Of a DNA stretch of 64,000 nt, positions 35,056-45,599 are shown in pieces (position 1 is the stretch's first letter; each line of letters starts with the position of its first letter). The position numbers were made by a program, and so were the translations under genes. This DNA comes from Psychrobacter sp. 4Bb (GTDB lineage: Bacteria > Pseudomonadota > Gammaproteobacteria > Pseudomonadales > Moraxellaceae): positions 62,001 to 126,000 of the forward strand of contig NZ_PJAS01000074.1 in assembly GCF_002836735.1 (NCBI RefSeq), in the 5' to 3' direction. A model generated the notes under the pieces. That model had not been told where the DNA came from, made no database searches, and worked only from the letters and a program-made list of their open reading frames with translations.

Positions 35056-35850
35056 TTATTGCGGTAAAATAAATTGATCTTTTTTATTAAAGAAACGTCG
35101 ATAAATGAGTAATGCACTGATAGTGCAGCCAAGCGTGCTGCTGACACATATCAGGAACATAGTAACTATTTGATAGCGTACGGCTTGAGTGGGATCGGCG
35201 CCCGCTAGGATTTGACCCGTCATCATGCCTGGCAAGCTAACAATACCGACGACTAGCATAGAGTTCAGGGTTGGGGTCATACCATTAGTAATAGCGGCTT
35301 TTATCTGCTCATGGACGGCTTCGAGTGGCTTAGCAGATAAACTGAGCATCATCTCGATACGTCCTGATTGCTCATGAAAAGATTCGATCAATTGATTGCT
35401 CGTCAACGAAATGGCAGTCAGAGAGTTCCCTAATATCAGACCCAATATAGGAATTATGAATTGCGGTGTATACCAAGGCTGCACATTCAAAATCGCTATA
35501 ATCGCAATCGCGGTTACTAGTATTGCTGAGATACTGACTGCCAATAACGTATCTGTTAATAACCCCTTATAACTGCGTTTAACGCGATTTTTGGCGGCAC
35601 TTCCTGCAATTAAAGTCATGACTGTTAATATAAGTAGTACTTCATACCATTGTTCACGTGCAAAAATCCACGCCAGTATCAGCCCAATAAAGCTAAGCTG
35701 TATAATCGTACGAAGTGCCGCTATTAAAAGGGTCTTGCTTAGCTTTAAACGTAACCGCCAAGAGATGAGTAACACGATAATAATTAAACTACTGGCAAGA
35801 GCAATATCACTATAAGTGAGAAATATTTGCATATCATTCGTACCACTCAT
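35056..35850 (-). CDS. fetB: FetB-like ABC transporter permease (UPF0014)
   Basis: A 264-residue polytopic membrane protein with about six to seven hydrophobic segments. The conserved LRTIIQLSFIGLILAWIF, ILGLILGNSLTAISLTSN and LNSMLVVGIVSLPGMMTGQILAGADP blocks are those of the YbbM/FetB family. With the ATPase FetA it forms an exporter linked to iron homeostasis and oxidative-stress resistance in E. coli. It follows the ATPase gene by 129 bases on the same strand. ATG 35850 is used; a second ATG six codons later is possible. Confidence 0.9.
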   Translation of the reverse strand: MSGTNDMQIFLTYSDIALASSLIIIVLLISWRLRLKLSKTLLIAALRTIIQLSFIGLILAWIFAREQWYEVLLILTVMTLIAGSAAKNRVKRSYKGLLTDTLLAVSISAILVTAIAIIAILNVQPWYTPQFIIPILGLILGNSLTAISLTSNQLIESFHEQSGRIEMMLSLSAKPLEAVHEQIKAAITNGMTPTLNSMLVVGIVSLPGMMTGQILAGADPTQAVRYQIVTMFLICVSSTLGCTISALLIYRRFFNKKDQFILPQ

Positions 35851-35979
35851 ATGAGCTTATTTAGAAAGTAATTATAGTAATAATACAAGGTGAGGGTTAA
35901 GGTTATTAACGTGCTAAATTGTCTGAGCAACTATACGACGACTTACTCATTTGATTAGATATTCTTGTATAAAAGTTCT

Positions 35980-36816
35980 TCAAGAGTCTGCAATGAGCAC
36001 ACCTGCTTGCATATGCCAATGTCTATTTGCCAAAGGCATAATATCTTTTGTGTCGTGAGTCACCCATAAGAGTGTGCGCTGTGCATCTGTGTGCAACCAG
36101 TTGATAAGTAAGTTGACTAGCTGTGCTGAAGTGTCCATGTCCAAAGCAGCAGTTGGTTCATCTAGCAATAGAACTTGTGGACTAAGCTGCAATAGACGCA
36201 ATGTATTGACCAGTTGACGCTCGCCACCAGATAAGTGCTTGGCGTCTTGTTGCAAAAAGTCTGCACTTCTGTCCAAATGTTCAAGCTGAGCAATATGCCA
36301 GTCTCTATCAAAAGTCTGCGACTGGTGAGCGTGCAATTGATAAGGCATTTGTAAGTTTTCAAGGACACTGCCGTCTAACAACTGTGGGTGCTGAGCGAGT
36401 AGGGCAACTTGCTGGCGCCACAGTACAGGTGAAGTCTCATGAATATCGTGATAAACATTACTTGACGTGTCATCGCTCAAACGAACAGTGCCGCTGCTCA
36501 TTGGCAATAATCCTGCCAATACTCGCAGCAGTAATGATTTACCGCTACCAGACGCTCCTGTCAAAACAGTGACCTGCCCTGACAATAGCGTACCGCTCGC
36601 ACCACTTATTAGCATTCGATCAGGAGTTGATGGCTCTTTATCCAGTGAAGCGTTTGCGGTTAGCTTGCTTGTCCATTTTTGATAAATGCTATACGGCATA
36701 GAGACTTTATTCGAGGCTTCTTTGCTATTTTTAATGCTTTGAGCATTTATCGTCCGTTGGCTATGTACCCATAGGTTATCAAATTCAAACAACACCCTAT
36801 CCGTATCTATGCTCAT
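35980..36816 (-). CDS. fetA: ABC transporter ATP-binding protein, FetA-like
   Basis: A 278-residue ATPase with Walker A GASGSGKSLLLR near residue 85, signature LSGGERQ near residue 198, Walker B VLLLDEPTAAL, and the switch histidine in LLWVTHDTKD. An N-terminal region of about 60 extra residues precedes the first nucleotide-binding strand, including a Ser/Lys/Asn-rich stretch inserted after FEFDNLWVH; this is longer than typical FetA (~225 residues). It lies 6 bases after the thioesterase-like gene and upstream of fetB, so the three genes probably form one operon. Confidence 0.88.
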   Translation of the reverse strand: MSIDTDRVLFEFDNLWVHSQRTINAQSIKNSKEASNKVSMPYSIYQKWTSKLTANASLDKEPSTPDRMLISGASGTLLSGQVTVLTGASGSGKSLLLRVLAGLLPMSSGTVRLSDDTSSNVYHDIHETSPVLWRQQVALLAQHPQLLDGSVLENLQMPYQLHAHQSQTFDRDWHIAQLEHLDRSADFLQQDAKHLSGGERQLVNTLRLLQLSPQVLLLDEPTAALDMDTSAQLVNLLINWLHTDAQRTLLWVTHDTKDIMPLANRHWHMQAGVLIADS

Positions 36817-36822
36817 AGCATT

Positions 36823-37410
36823 CTACTGCTGACCATTTACTTGCTCGTCGATAGCCTGTTCGATCGTAACGCGCAGTTTTTTTGGTACACGAATAGGACG
36901 CATTGGTGGGGTTGTCGCTGAAGTATCTGGTTTATCGCTGCCTATCTCGTCATTACTCATTGGCTCTGGTTTGACGAGGTTTTGTACGCAGGCAATGACA
37001 ATTTTGGTACTGCTTAGTAGCTGGCTATCATCTGTTTCGTTAGTACTATGATTTGGTAGATTGCGATAGATACTTTGATAAAATATGATGCTGGCAGGTT
37101 TTAGCTCCACTTTATCAATACGTACGCTAATTACCTCATCTAATAGAATGGCTCTTTTGTATTGCAAGTCGGCCTGACTCACGACAAAATGCTGCACTTC
37201 ACCACTGTCAGTCTGCAAAAAATAGCCATTTAAGCCAAGCTCAGTAAACCAGTCGCGTCGGCAGTTTTCAAAAAACACCAAGTGATTGGCGTGATAGACT
37301 ATACCGCCAGCATCAGTATGGTTAATATAGACGTTATAATCTTTAGCAAATAATGGTTTGGGGTCATCATTCATGGCTGATGTCGTATTTTTTTGCTTAA
37401 TTGTTGTCAT
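36823..37410 (-). CDS. YbgC-like 4-hydroxybenzoyl-CoA thioesterase family protein
   Basis: Hot-dog-fold thioesterase. The catalytic aspartate region is NHTDAGGIVYHANHLVFFE near residue 31, the classic YbgC/4HBT signature. The core ends near residue 135 and is followed by a ~60-residue C-terminal tail rich in Thr/Pro/Arg that the family normally lacks. The first ~20 residues are also extra, and ATG 37374 could be the true start. It is the first gene of the group with fetA and fetB. Its acyl-CoA substrate is not known. Confidence 0.85.
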   Translation of the reverse strand: MTTIKQKNTTSAMNDDPKPLFAKDYNVYINHTDAGGIVYHANHLVFFENCRRDWFTELGLNGYFLQTDSGEVQHFVVSQADLQYKRAILLDEVISVRIDKVELKPASIIFYQSIYRNLPNHSTNETDDSQLLSSTKIVIACVQNLVKPEPMSNDEIGSDKPDTSATTPPMRPIRVPKKLRVTIEQAIDEQVNGQQ

Positions 37411-37615
37411 AGCGATGCTCGATATTTTTAATAAGTATTGTTGAATAAAAGTGTTTCAGATAGACCAATAATAGATAGTGCTTATAATAGAGTTACTCTA
37501 GCTCAAGATATCAGGCCATGCAACCGCTAGAACCGCTTACATTTGTTATCATAGTCGTTTATATTTCACCCATTTATAGAGCGCTATATTCTAACCAATC
37601 AGTATAGGACAGTTT

Positions 37616-38440
37616 ATGACCCGTTTTGTCAGTTTTAACATCAATGGTATCCGTGCACGTCAGCATCAGCTCGAGGCAGTGCGCGAGGTAATCGATCCTG
37701 ATGTCATGGGCCTACAAGAAACCAAGGTTCATGATGATCAATTTCCGCTTAGCGATATCGAAAGTCTAGGCTACCACGTAGAGTACTTTGGACAAAAAGG
37801 GCATTACGGCGTTGCACTATTATCCAAAGCTGCACCTGTATTCATACAAAAGGGCTTTCCTGGCGAAGATGAAGAAGCCCAAAAGCGCTTTATCCATGCA
37901 CGTTATGAGTTTGAAGGTCGTGAAGTAGATGTACTTAACGGGTATTTTCCGCAAGGAGAGAGCCAAGATCACCCGACCAAATTTCCAATGAAGCGCGCTT
38001 ATTATGCCAATTTGATGGCTTATATTGATACGCTAAAAGCGGAAGGTCGTTCGATTATCGTCATGGGTGATATGAATATTGCACCAGAAGATATCGATAT
38101 TGGTATTGGTGAAGTTAATGCTAAGCGTTGGCTGAAAAATAGAAAAACCTCATTTCTGCCAGAAGAGCGTGAATGGTATTCAGCATTGATGTCACGTGAG
38201 CTGACAGATACTTACCGTCTGCATTATCCAGAGAGCACCGAGTTATACAGCTGGTTTGATTATCGCAGTCGCGGCTTCAATGATGAACCTAAGCGCGGGT
38301 TACGTATTGATCATATTCTATGTACCTCAGACTTAATCGATAAATGTATCGATGCTGGTATCAGTTATGAGCTACGTGCTATGGAAAAACCATCTGACCA
38401 TGCACCGATTTGGTCAGCATTTGACCTAAAGAAACCGTAA
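37616..38440 (+). CDS. xthA: Exodeoxyribonuclease III
   Basis: AP endonuclease/3' exonuclease of base-excision repair. Metal-binding Glu35 is in LQETKVHD, the catalytic GDMNIAPEDIDIG segment lies near residue 150, the RGLRIDHIL block near 225 and the terminal SDHAPIW histidine motif near 260. The 274-residue length is normal. AGGAC five bases before ATG 37616 supports the start. Single gene, with no hairpin terminator obvious after it. Confidence 0.95.
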   Translation: MTRFVSFNINGIRARQHQLEAVREVIDPDVMGLQETKVHDDQFPLSDIESLGYHVEYFGQKGHYGVALLSKAAPVFIQKGFPGEDEEAQKRFIHARYEFEGREVDVLNGYFPQGESQDHPTKFPMKRAYYANLMAYIDTLKAEGRSIIVMGDMNIAPEDIDIGIGEVNAKRWLKNRKTSFLPEEREWYSALMSRELTDTYRLHYPESTELYSWFDYRSRGFNDEPKRGLRIDHILCTSDLIDKCIDAGISYELRAMEKPSDHAPIWSAFDLKKP

Positions 38441-38622
38441 TACTTATATACCGTGATACCTACATATAGTCAATTATCATGTCAATTAGATACGATGATT
38501 AGCTTGTTCAGTCTGCTTATTGTAGTGCTGCAGCTAGTTCTTCTTGTATCTGAACTGACTGTAGTGTTTATCACTTAGTATTCCGTAAATAACGATAAAA
38601 ATTGAAAAATAAGGATTTTATT

Positions 38623-39846
38623 ATGGCTGTTGGAAATGTATCAGTACCTGACGTTATCTATCCTATCGATGGTATTAAACTCAGTGCCACAGCGGCAGGT
38701 GTCCGTTATAAGGACCGCGATGATCTAGTAGTTATCGAAATATCTGACAAAGCTACTACTGCGGTTGTAACCACTAAAAACACCTTTTGTGCAGCGCCAG
38801 TGCGAGTATTGCGTGAGCACTTTGCTAAGGTTAGTCCGCGCTATTTAGTCACCAATACAGGTAACGCAAATGCAGGTACGGGCGCTGATGGTAAGCGCCG
38901 CGCTATTGATATCTGTACAGCATTAGCTGACAAAGCCGGTGTAGATACCAATACGATATTGCCATTCTCTACCGGTGTGATTGGTGAGCCGTTAAATAGT
39001 GATGCGGTCATCGCAGGTCTGGATAATGCATTGGCTAATCTAGCGTCTGATAGCTGGCTAGCCGCTGCTAATGGCATTCGCACGACAGACACCATTCCTA
39101 AATTAGCCAGCCAAAAGATTGATGTGGCAGGTACTAGCTATCATGTCACTGGTATGTCTAAAGGCTCAGGAATGATACGCCCAAATATGGCGACTATGCT
39201 GGGCTATGTGGCGACAGATGCTAATATCGCTGCTGACTTATTACAAGAAATGCTAAGCGCTATCAATGAGCAGTCTTTCAACCGCATTACTGTCGATGGT
39301 GATACCTCAACCAATGACTGTTGTGTATTAATCGCAACAGGTGCTGCTAGCTCAGAGGTGATTGATAGTCCAGAGCATCCACATTATCAGCCTGTGTTCG
39401 ATGCATTGGCTGATGTGTTTGTCCGTCTGGCACAATTAATCGTACGTGATGGCGAAGGCGCTACTAAATTTATGACGGTCAAAGTGACTGGCGGTCAAAC
39501 CACGCAAGAATGCTGCGATGTGGCTTATGCAGTCGCACATTCACCCTTAGTAAAAACGGCATTCTTTGCCAGTGATGCTAACTGGGGACGCATATTAGCA
39601 GCAGTGGGCTATGCTGGTATCGAAGATCTAGACACAGAGCAAGTTGATGTATACCTAGACGAGGTAATGATTTGCCAAAATGGCGGTGTTGCACCTGACT
39701 ATACAGAAGAGGCGGGCAAAACAGTCATGAGCCGACCTGAGATTACCATTCATATCGATCTTGCACGTGGTGATGCTAGCGATACCGTATATACCTGCGA
39801 TCTATCATACGATTACGTCAAAATAAACGCTGATTATCGTAGCTAG
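38623..39846 (+). CDS. argJ: Bifunctional glutamate N-acetyltransferase/amino-acid acetyltransferase
   Basis: Catalyses the first and fifth steps of arginine synthesis by recycling acetyl groups between N-acetylornithine and glutamate. The self-cleavage site and nucleophile is Thr191 in NMATMLGYVATDA, preceded by the conserved SKGSGMIRP. The oxyanion TGV-type segment PFSTGVIGEPL is near residue 120. The protein has 407 residues. AAGGA seven bases before ATG 38623 fixes the start over an upstream TTG. Whether it is mono- or bifunctional is not decidable by eye. A terminator follows. Confidence 0.95.
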   Translation: MAVGNVSVPDVIYPIDGIKLSATAAGVRYKDRDDLVVIEISDKATTAVVTTKNTFCAAPVRVLREHFAKVSPRYLVTNTGNANAGTGADGKRRAIDICTALADKAGVDTNTILPFSTGVIGEPLNSDAVIAGLDNALANLASDSWLAAANGIRTTDTIPKLASQKIDVAGTSYHVTGMSKGSGMIRPNMATMLGYVATDANIAADLLQEMLSAINEQSFNRITVDGDTSTNDCCVLIATGAASSEVIDSPEHPHYQPVFDALADVFVRLAQLIVRDGEGATKFMTVKVTGGQTTQECCDVAYAVAHSPLVKTAFFASDANWGRILAAVGYAGIEDLDTEQVDVYLDEVMICQNGGVAPDYTEEAGKTVMSRPEITIHIDLARGDASDTVYTCDLSYDYVKINADYRS

Positions 39847-39884
39847 TCATTCTTAGCAAAACAGAATGTGCATAGTTGTATCAA

Positions 39885-39914
39885 AGCCAGAACAAATATT
39901 GTTCTGGCTCTTTA
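39885..39914 (+). terminator. Rho-independent terminator of argJ
   Basis: AGCCAGAACAA (39885-39895) pairs with TTGTTCTGGCT (39899-39909), loop ATA, followed by CTTT. The rest of the gap to 40205 (about 290 bases) shows nothing recognisable. Confidence 0.8.
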
Positions 39915-40205
39915 GTGTCAAACTTCTGCTCAGTAGCAAATAACTCTGCTATTCAATACGCTTCATTAACATCAGTTGCAAAAGCTGACGTTACTTTACA
40001 AAGCAGTTATAGAGGGTAAGACGAATAGCGGCCTATACTGGTTTCAGTAAAAAGCAAATGACCTTGTTAGCTGTAGCAAAGCAAGATAAGGTGTTCAAAA
40101 CAATAAGTTTATCTAAGTAGCAATGAATTATTAGCTAAATCAATAAATAAGCCAGTAACTAAGCTATCAATAAAGAATCAATAACAATTATCTGAGGATT
40201 GAATA

Positions 40206-40604
40206 ATGAAGAAATTAGCACTTGCAGCATTGATGACGACTTTTGCCCTTTCTGGTTGCTCTACGATGAGTATGGATGATGAGCGCACGATGGTTGTTGA
40301 AGGACAACCTATGAATGTAAAAGTAGTAAACATCCCAAGTTTTGAAGTAGAAATCGCACCGCGTAAAGCAGTATGCGACTTGACTGCTACTGATGGCAGC
40401 ATGGTTGAATCACAGTGCTTGCAGTATCGCCAAACCTATCAGAAAAACTACACCACGCTAAACGGTAATATTCAGGGCTTTACCTATGAGCCGAACTATC
40501 GTTATGTCCTAGATGTACGCCAAGAAGCAGTAACAGCAGAAGGCTCAAACGTAGTGCAGCCAGTATGGATTCTAAACGAAGTGGTATCAAAAACTGCTGA
40601 ATAA
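40206..40604 (+). CDS. Small lipoprotein, DUF4377-like
   Basis: A 132-residue exported protein. The signal MKKLALAALMTTFALSGC carries lipobox LSGC, with the lipidated cysteine at residue 18. The mature part has the pattern CLQYRQ...IQGFTYEPNYRYVLDVRQE, which resembles DUF4377 domains that occur next to META/HslJ domains in heat-shock and envelope proteins. Function is not established. Two further cysteines in the mature part (CDL and QCLQY) could form a disulfide. A GAGGATTG ribosome-like site precedes the ATG. It stands alone and ends at a strong bidirectional terminator. Confidence 0.8.
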   Translation: MKKLALAALMTTFALSGCSTMSMDDERTMVVEGQPMNVKVVNIPSFEVEIAPRKAVCDLTATDGSMVESQCLQYRQTYQKNYTTLNGNIQGFTYEPNYRYVLDVRQEAVTAEGSNVVQPVWILNEVVSKTAE

Positions 40605-40658
40605 TATTGATAGCAATATATAGACGATAAACCAGTTATAAAAGCAGTTATACATGAC

Positions 40659-40690
40659 AAAAAGGCCTCTAACGAATTAGAGGCCTTTTT
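40659..40690. terminator. Strong bidirectional terminator
   Basis: AAAAAGGCCTCTAA (40659-40672) pairs perfectly with TTAGAGGCCTTTTT (40677-40690) around loop CGAA, serving the lipoprotein gene and convergent sdaA. Confidence 0.93.
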
Positions 40691-40730
40691 ACGTGTTTAT
40701 TGTTAGTAAATTATTTCTCGAGAAGTCGGA

Positions 40731-42164
40731 TTAGCATTGACTGTAGTTGACACTGACGCCGCGCGTTGCTGTAGGGATTCTATTATCAGCATAAACCGCC
40801 AGGCCGCCTCGTGCCGTCTCTTTATATTTATCAGACATATCGGCACCTGTTTGCTTCATCGTCTCTATCGCTTTGTCTAAAGAGACGAAGTGCTGACCAT
40901 TCCCTCTACAGGCTAGACGTGCTGCATTGATTGCTTTAACTGCACCCATCGCATTACGCTCGATACAAGGCACTTGTACCAGTCCGCCAATAGGATCACA
41001 AGTAAGGCCTAGATTATGCTCAATGCCAATCTCTGCCGCATTTAAACATTTGGCTGGCGTGCCATTCATGATTTCTGCCAGTGCAGAGCCTGCCATTGCA
41101 CACGCAGAACCAACTTCACCTTGGCAACCAACTTCAGCACCAGAGATTGAAGCATTTTGTTTGATAAGGCTACCGATAGCAGTGGCGTTTAGCAAAAACT
41201 TACGAACACCATCTTGGCTGTAGTTGGGCAAAAAATCACGATAGTAGTGCAGTACGGCAGGAATGATACCTGCTGCGCCATTGGTTGGCGCTGTGACTAC
41301 TTTGCCGCCATTGGCGTTTTCTTCATTGACGGCGAGCGCGTACAAATCGACCCAGTCCATAGCGGCTAACTTATCAGTCTTGGTGATAGGTTGGTCTTTT
41401 TCAGCGCACAGCTGTGTATGCAAATCTTGAGCACGGCGTTTTACATCTAATCCACCCGGCAGGATACCGCCATTTTCACAGCCTTGTTTGACGCAGTCTT
41501 GCATGACTTCCCAAATGCTATCTAAGTAAGCAAATACTTCTTCTTTGGCATGGAAGTGACATTCGTTTGCCAGTACCAATTCGCTGATGCTCAAGTCATG
41601 CTCACGACATTGCTCTAGTAGCTCTGCTGCGTTATTGAACGGGTAGGGAACTCTATCGATGGTCGGGCTGGCATGATCTTCGTCTGGGTTAGTTGCATCT
41701 TCTTCATTAATGACAAAACCGCCACCAACTGAATAATAAGTCTGCTGATAGCGAACACCTTCAGTTGAGATAGCGCGTAGCGTCAATGCATTGGGGTGAT
41801 AAGGCAGCACAGTATCGTCATACCAGTAGATGTCTTGCTCTGTATCAAAAGCAATCGTATGCGTGCCTGATACATTGAGAATTTTGTCAGAGAAGATAGG
41901 AGATAGGTAGCTACTGGTCATGCGTGTGTCTATCGTACTAGGTGTATGTCCAAGTAGGCCTAGTAAAATAGCGGTATCTGTTGCATGCCCTTTTCCGGTC
42001 GCCGCCAAAGAGCCATACAGTTCAATCTCAATGGTCTTAACTGCAGTCAGTTCCATTTGCTCAGTTAGCGAGGTCAAAAATAAGTTTGCAGCGACCATCG
42101 GTCCGACGGTATGCGAACTGGATGGGCCGATGCCGATTTTAAATAAATCAAAAACACTGATCAT
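40731..42164 (-). CDS. sdaA: L-serine ammonia-lyase (iron-sulfur type)
   Basis: Deaminates L-serine to pyruvate with a [4Fe-4S] cluster. The N-terminal beta domain begins [23 protein letters not shown], a signature of the family. The alpha domain has [14 protein letters not shown] and the cysteines [14 protein letters not shown] that bind the cluster, plus [18 protein letters not shown]. The 477-residue single-chain form is as in E. coli SdaA. The gene is alone. Upstream it faces the uracil permease across a 522-base gap. Confidence 0.95.
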   Translation of the reverse strand: MISVFDLFKIGIGPSSSHTVGPMVAANLFLTSLTEQMELTAVKTIEIELYGSLAATGKGHATDTAILLGLLGHTPSTIDTRMTSSYLSPIFSDKILNVSGTHTIAFDTEQDIYWYDDTVLPYHPNALTLRAISTEGVRYQQTYYSVGGGFVINEEDATNPDEDHASPTIDRVPYPFNNAAELLEQCREHDLSISELVLANECHFHAKEEVFAYLDSIWEVMQDCVKQGCENGGILPGGLDVKRRAQDLHTQLCAEKDQPITKTDKLAAMDWVDLYALAVNEENANGGKVVTAPTNGAAGIIPAVLHYYRDFLPNYSQDGVRKFLLNATAIGSLIKQNASISGAEVGCQGEVGSACAMAGSALAEIMNGTPAKCLNAAEIGIEHNLGLTCDPIGGLVQVPCIERNAMGAVKAINAARLACRGNGQHFVSLDKAIETMKQTGADMSDKYKETARGGLAVYADNRIPTATRGVSVNYSQC

Positions 42165-42686
42165 AATAAGTCACCAAAAATTTTAAGCGCTTTAGCCTAT
42201 TTTATCTATGGCATTGGGCGCTTTTATGAAAAATATAATAGACAGCTATCGCTCCTAGTCACCATTGATAGGTGGGCGCGAGACACTATTTATGAAGGTT
42301 ATAAGGTAAATGAGCACTGAGGGCAATCGAATAATAACTTTTATTTATTTTGAAACTCCGTTATCATGCTCGCAGTCAACAACTATGTAACATCCTGTAA
42401 GTTGGTTATCATCGTAAAATAAGACGGATTAAAAAAGACTAAATTTTTCAGTCAGACATATCCGTATTCATACATCTAGCAAGATATGGCTATCATACCA
42501 AATAATACTTTTGGTTTGTCATATTACAACATAAATGAATGAATTAGGATGACATATTATAGATAGAAAGACTTAACGTTTTGCTATTTATACAAGCCCT
42601 TAGAAATATATCCATTTATTAATATACTTATTTTATCAGTTATTCTAGCCTATTACTTTAGCTTAGCTCACATAGGACAAGCGCGC
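42165..42686. other. Divergent intergenic region sdaA / uracil permease
   Basis: 522 bases, AT-rich towards the permease. It must contain both promoters. I see no coding frame, tRNA or clear riboswitch fold. AGGAC lies upstream of the permease ATG. Confidence 0.45.
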
Positions 42687-44111
42687 ATGCCATCTCAAAA
42701 AGACCCTTCATCAACGTCAGACAATAGCGCTCAAGATCTATCGACTCAAAATGCCTTGGAGTCTGCAGGCATTGATTCAGCCGCTATCAATTATCCGCAC
42801 AATCCAGATTTTGAAAACGGCCGTTGGTTTCCGACATGGCGTCCTTATAAGGGCGACTTGGATCGTGATCCAGTCGGTATCAACGACTATTTACCTCCAT
42901 CAAAAAGCGTATTGCTCGGCATACAGCATACGTTTGCCATGTTTGGTGCAACTGTGCTTGCGCCTTTATTAATGGGGTTTGATCCTAACTTAGCTATCTT
43001 GATGTCCGGTATCTGTACAGTAATGTTCTTTATGATTACCGGTGGGCGTATGCCGAGCTACTTGGGATCAAGCTTTGCTTTTATTGGTCCAGTGATTGCG
43101 GTGACTGCGTATGCAGGGGCAGGGTTCAATGACAATCTAAATGTTGCGCTAGGCGGTATTATGGCCTGCGGTATTATTTATGCATTGATTGGTCTGCTAG
43201 TGATGAAGACAGGTACAGGTTGGATTGAGCGTTTGATGCCGCCTATCGTGACAGGTGCGATTGTCATGATTATCGGTCTTAACTTGGCGCCAGTGACCAT
43301 TCAAGGCGTGTCTGCCAATCAGTTTGATGCTTGGATGGCTACCTTGACCGTATTGCTCATTAGTGGTGTTGCAGTATTTACTCGCGGTATGTTGCGTCGT
43401 CTGTTGCTACTCGTCGGTCTGGTTCTGTCGTACGTTGCTTATTTCGTCATGACCAATATTTTAGGCTTTGGTACTGCGATTGATTTTAGTACGGTAGCCG
43501 CCGCTTCATGGTTTGGACTACCAAGCATTCATACGCCGCGCTTTGAGATGAGCGCTATTATCCTAATTGCACCTGTGGCCTTTATTTTGGTGGCTGAAAA
43601 TCTAGGGCACTTTAAGGCAGTAGAGGGCATGACCAAGGCTCGTGTAACTCCTTATATGGGCCGAGCATTTTTGGCGGACGGTTTAGCCACGACCTTTTCA
43701 GCAGGATTTGGTGGTACAGGTGTTACTACTTACGCTGAAAACATCGGTGTCATGGCGGTTACCAAAGTGTATAGCACGACGATATTTGTCGTAGCAGGTT
43801 TGGTTGCTATCATATTGGGACTGTCACCAAAGTTTGGTGCGATCATTCAGACCATACCAGCGGCTCTATTGGGCGGTGCTTCTATTGTTGTCTTTGGGCT
43901 TATCACGGTTGCTGGGATAAAAATCTGGATCGATAGCCATATTGATTTTAGTAAAAACAGCAATCTAATCATCGCGGCAGTGACGGTCATTATGGGTACT
44001 GGTAATTTTAGCTTGCACTTAGGCGGCTTTGATTTAGGCGGTATCGGTACTGCTACTTTAGCCGCTATCGTGTTGAATGCTTTGTTTAACCAAAGCTCTG
44101 AAGCGAAATAA
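42687..44111 (+). CDS. Uracil/nucleobase:cation symporter (NCS2 family)
   Basis: A 474-residue membrane permease with about 12-14 hydrophobic segments after a ~70-residue hydrophilic N-terminus. The segments FIGPVIAV and ATTFSAGFGGTGVTTYAENIG, with the NCS2 motif ENIGVMAVTK, resemble UraA-type uracil transporters rather than xanthine/urate carriers, which have QNxG. The proton-coupled import of uracil is inferred from this. The extended N-terminus (NPDFENGRWFPTWRPYKGDL) is unusual for UraA. It ends at a very strong terminator. Confidence 0.9.
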   Translation: MPSQKDPSSTSDNSAQDLSTQNALESAGIDSAAINYPHNPDFENGRWFPTWRPYKGDLDRDPVGINDYLPPSKSVLLGIQHTFAMFGATVLAPLLMGFDPNLAILMSGICTVMFFMITGGRMPSYLGSSFAFIGPVIAVTAYAGAGFNDNLNVALGGIMACGIIYALIGLLVMKTGTGWIERLMPPIVTGAIVMIIGLNLAPVTIQGVSANQFDAWMATLTVLLISGVAVFTRGMLRRLLLLVGLVLSYVAYFVMTNILGFGTAIDFSTVAAASWFGLPSIHTPRFEMSAIILIAPVAFILVAENLGHFKAVEGMTKARVTPYMGRAFLADGLATTFSAGFGGTGVTTYAENIGVMAVTKVYSTTIFVVAGLVAIILGLSPKFGAIIQTIPAALLGGASIVVFGLITVAGIKIWIDSHIDFSKNSNLIIAAVTVIMGTGNFSLHLGGFDLGGIGTATLAAIVLNALFNQSSEAK

Positions 44112-44177
44112 GTAATACTGATGAGATTGAAGTTTGAGCTTATCAAATAAAGATAGTCAAAGCATATCTCATCTAAC

Positions 44178-44216
44178 AAAAAGCGCCCATGCTACCGATA
44201 GCATGGGCGCTTTTTT
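44178..44216. terminator. Strong bidirectional terminator after the uracil permease
   Basis: A 17-base perfect stem (44178-44194 with 44199-44215), loop CCGA, A-run on one side and T-run on the other; shared with the convergent EamA transporter gene. Confidence 0.95.
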
Positions 44217-44260
44217 ATGGCAGTGTTGAGCAACAGTAGTATAGAACAACAGTATCGGAA

Positions 44261-45193
44261 CTATTTATAATCTCGCTTATAAAATCTTGAAAAAAAACGA
44301 TAGCGGCGAAGTGCACGTGGTTTTGGCTTCAATGAGCCTAAGTAAATAGCAAACATCGTTAATAGTGCGCCACTCCACTGTAAAGTGTTAATCGGCTTGT
44401 CCAGCCAGCTATAGTCAATGACAAGGGCTGCAATAGGTTCAGTCAATAATAGCAGTCCAGTCAGTGCCAACGAAAGCTTAGGAATAGAGTAGGCAATCAA
44501 CCCCCATGCCAAGCACTGCATTACCGTACCATAGATAAGCACCCAGCCAATCTCAGACCATGTATTGGGTAGGATATTACCTGTATCAAATACAAACATC
44601 GGTACAATCATGGCTAAGACGCCGCCGATACTGATTAGCTGCATTAACATAAATATAGGCGTCGGTTCAGTGTCGTGCGTTTTGCGGATAAATGTCATTG
44701 AAGCCGCTAACATGGCACCCGATACAATACCAGTGACAAAGCCCCAAGTCGCAGCGGTGTTGTGTGCGAATTCAGGGCTACCTATCATTGCCACGCCTAT
44801 CATGGCTAAAAACAAACTAATAAGCTGTACGATAGACTGACGCTCATTGAAATACATAAACCCAATCGCGGCCAAGAAAAATATTTGCAGACTATTAAGC
44901 AGCGTCGAAATACCAGGCCCAACCGCATAAATACTCTCATGCCACAGCGCCAAATCTAATCCTAAAAACGCTCCTGATAATAGCGCATAAAAAATAGCCC
45001 GTCTTGATTTGGGCATTCGTTGGCCCATTATCTTAGCCAATGCCGCAAATACAATACCAGAAACAGCCAATCGCCAAAACGACATGGCCCAACCACCAAT
45101 ATCGACGTGAGCGACAATTAAGCTGCCCAATCCAAAAATGATACAACCAATGACTAAGCCAATAGGTGCAGATCGCGTTGAAGCAATAGCCAT
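44261..45193 (-). CDS. EamA/DMT family transporter
   Basis: A 310-residue protein with ten predicted membrane helices in two EamA repeats (residues ~10-140 and ~155-290). Repeat-typical segments are FWRLAVSGIVFAALA, a GISTLLNSLQIFFLAAIGF block in the first half and LTGLLLLTEPIAALVIDY in the second. DMT carriers export amino acids or metabolites; the substrate cannot be predicted. A basic C-terminal tail (PKPRALRRYRFFSRF) is probably cytoplasmic. AAGGATAAATT precedes ATG 45193. Confidence 0.88.
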   Translation of the reverse strand: MAIASTRSAPIGLVIGCIIFGLGSLIVAHVDIGGWAMSFWRLAVSGIVFAALAKIMGQRMPKSRRAIFYALLSGAFLGLDLALWHESIYAVGPGISTLLNSLQIFFLAAIGFMYFNERQSIVQLISLFLAMIGVAMIGSPEFAHNTAATWGFVTGIVSGAMLAASMTFIRKTHDTEPTPIFMLMQLISIGGVLAMIVPMFVFDTGNILPNTWSEIGWVLIYGTVMQCLAWGLIAYSIPKLSLALTGLLLLTEPIAALVIDYSWLDKPINTLQWSGALLTMFAIYLGSLKPKPRALRRYRFFSRFYKRDYK

Positions 45194-45599
45194 AATTTAT
45201 CCTTATAACAGTATTTGAATAACAGCACTCTTATTATCATTGCATCATGTCAGAACTTATGTTGACATAGAGCCATATTGTCGTGGTTTTAAACGCAAAA
45301 TGAAATGGCAAAACCACAATTTATTATGCTGAATGCAGATGCTATCGCTGTAAGGAAAATTATTGGGCACGTTAGACGCAAATAAATGACCAAAGTATCT
45401 GATATAGCTACGTTTTTCATAATAGGCTTATGACAGTTGGATAATAGTACTTATATCAAAATATTTGTATCAGGGCGACGATTCGTAGGAGTAGGAAAGA
45501 GCATAATGTATGCAAGTGATATTTCTGTACGGAGAATATGTGTGTAACACTTTAAGCGACATTAACGATGCAACACATGTATAGTAGATTGACGATATA
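45194..45599. other. Divergent intergenic region EamA transporter / WG-repeat gene
   Basis: 406 bases with promoters for both genes presumed. No coding frame, RNA gene or strong hairpin recognised. Confidence 0.45.
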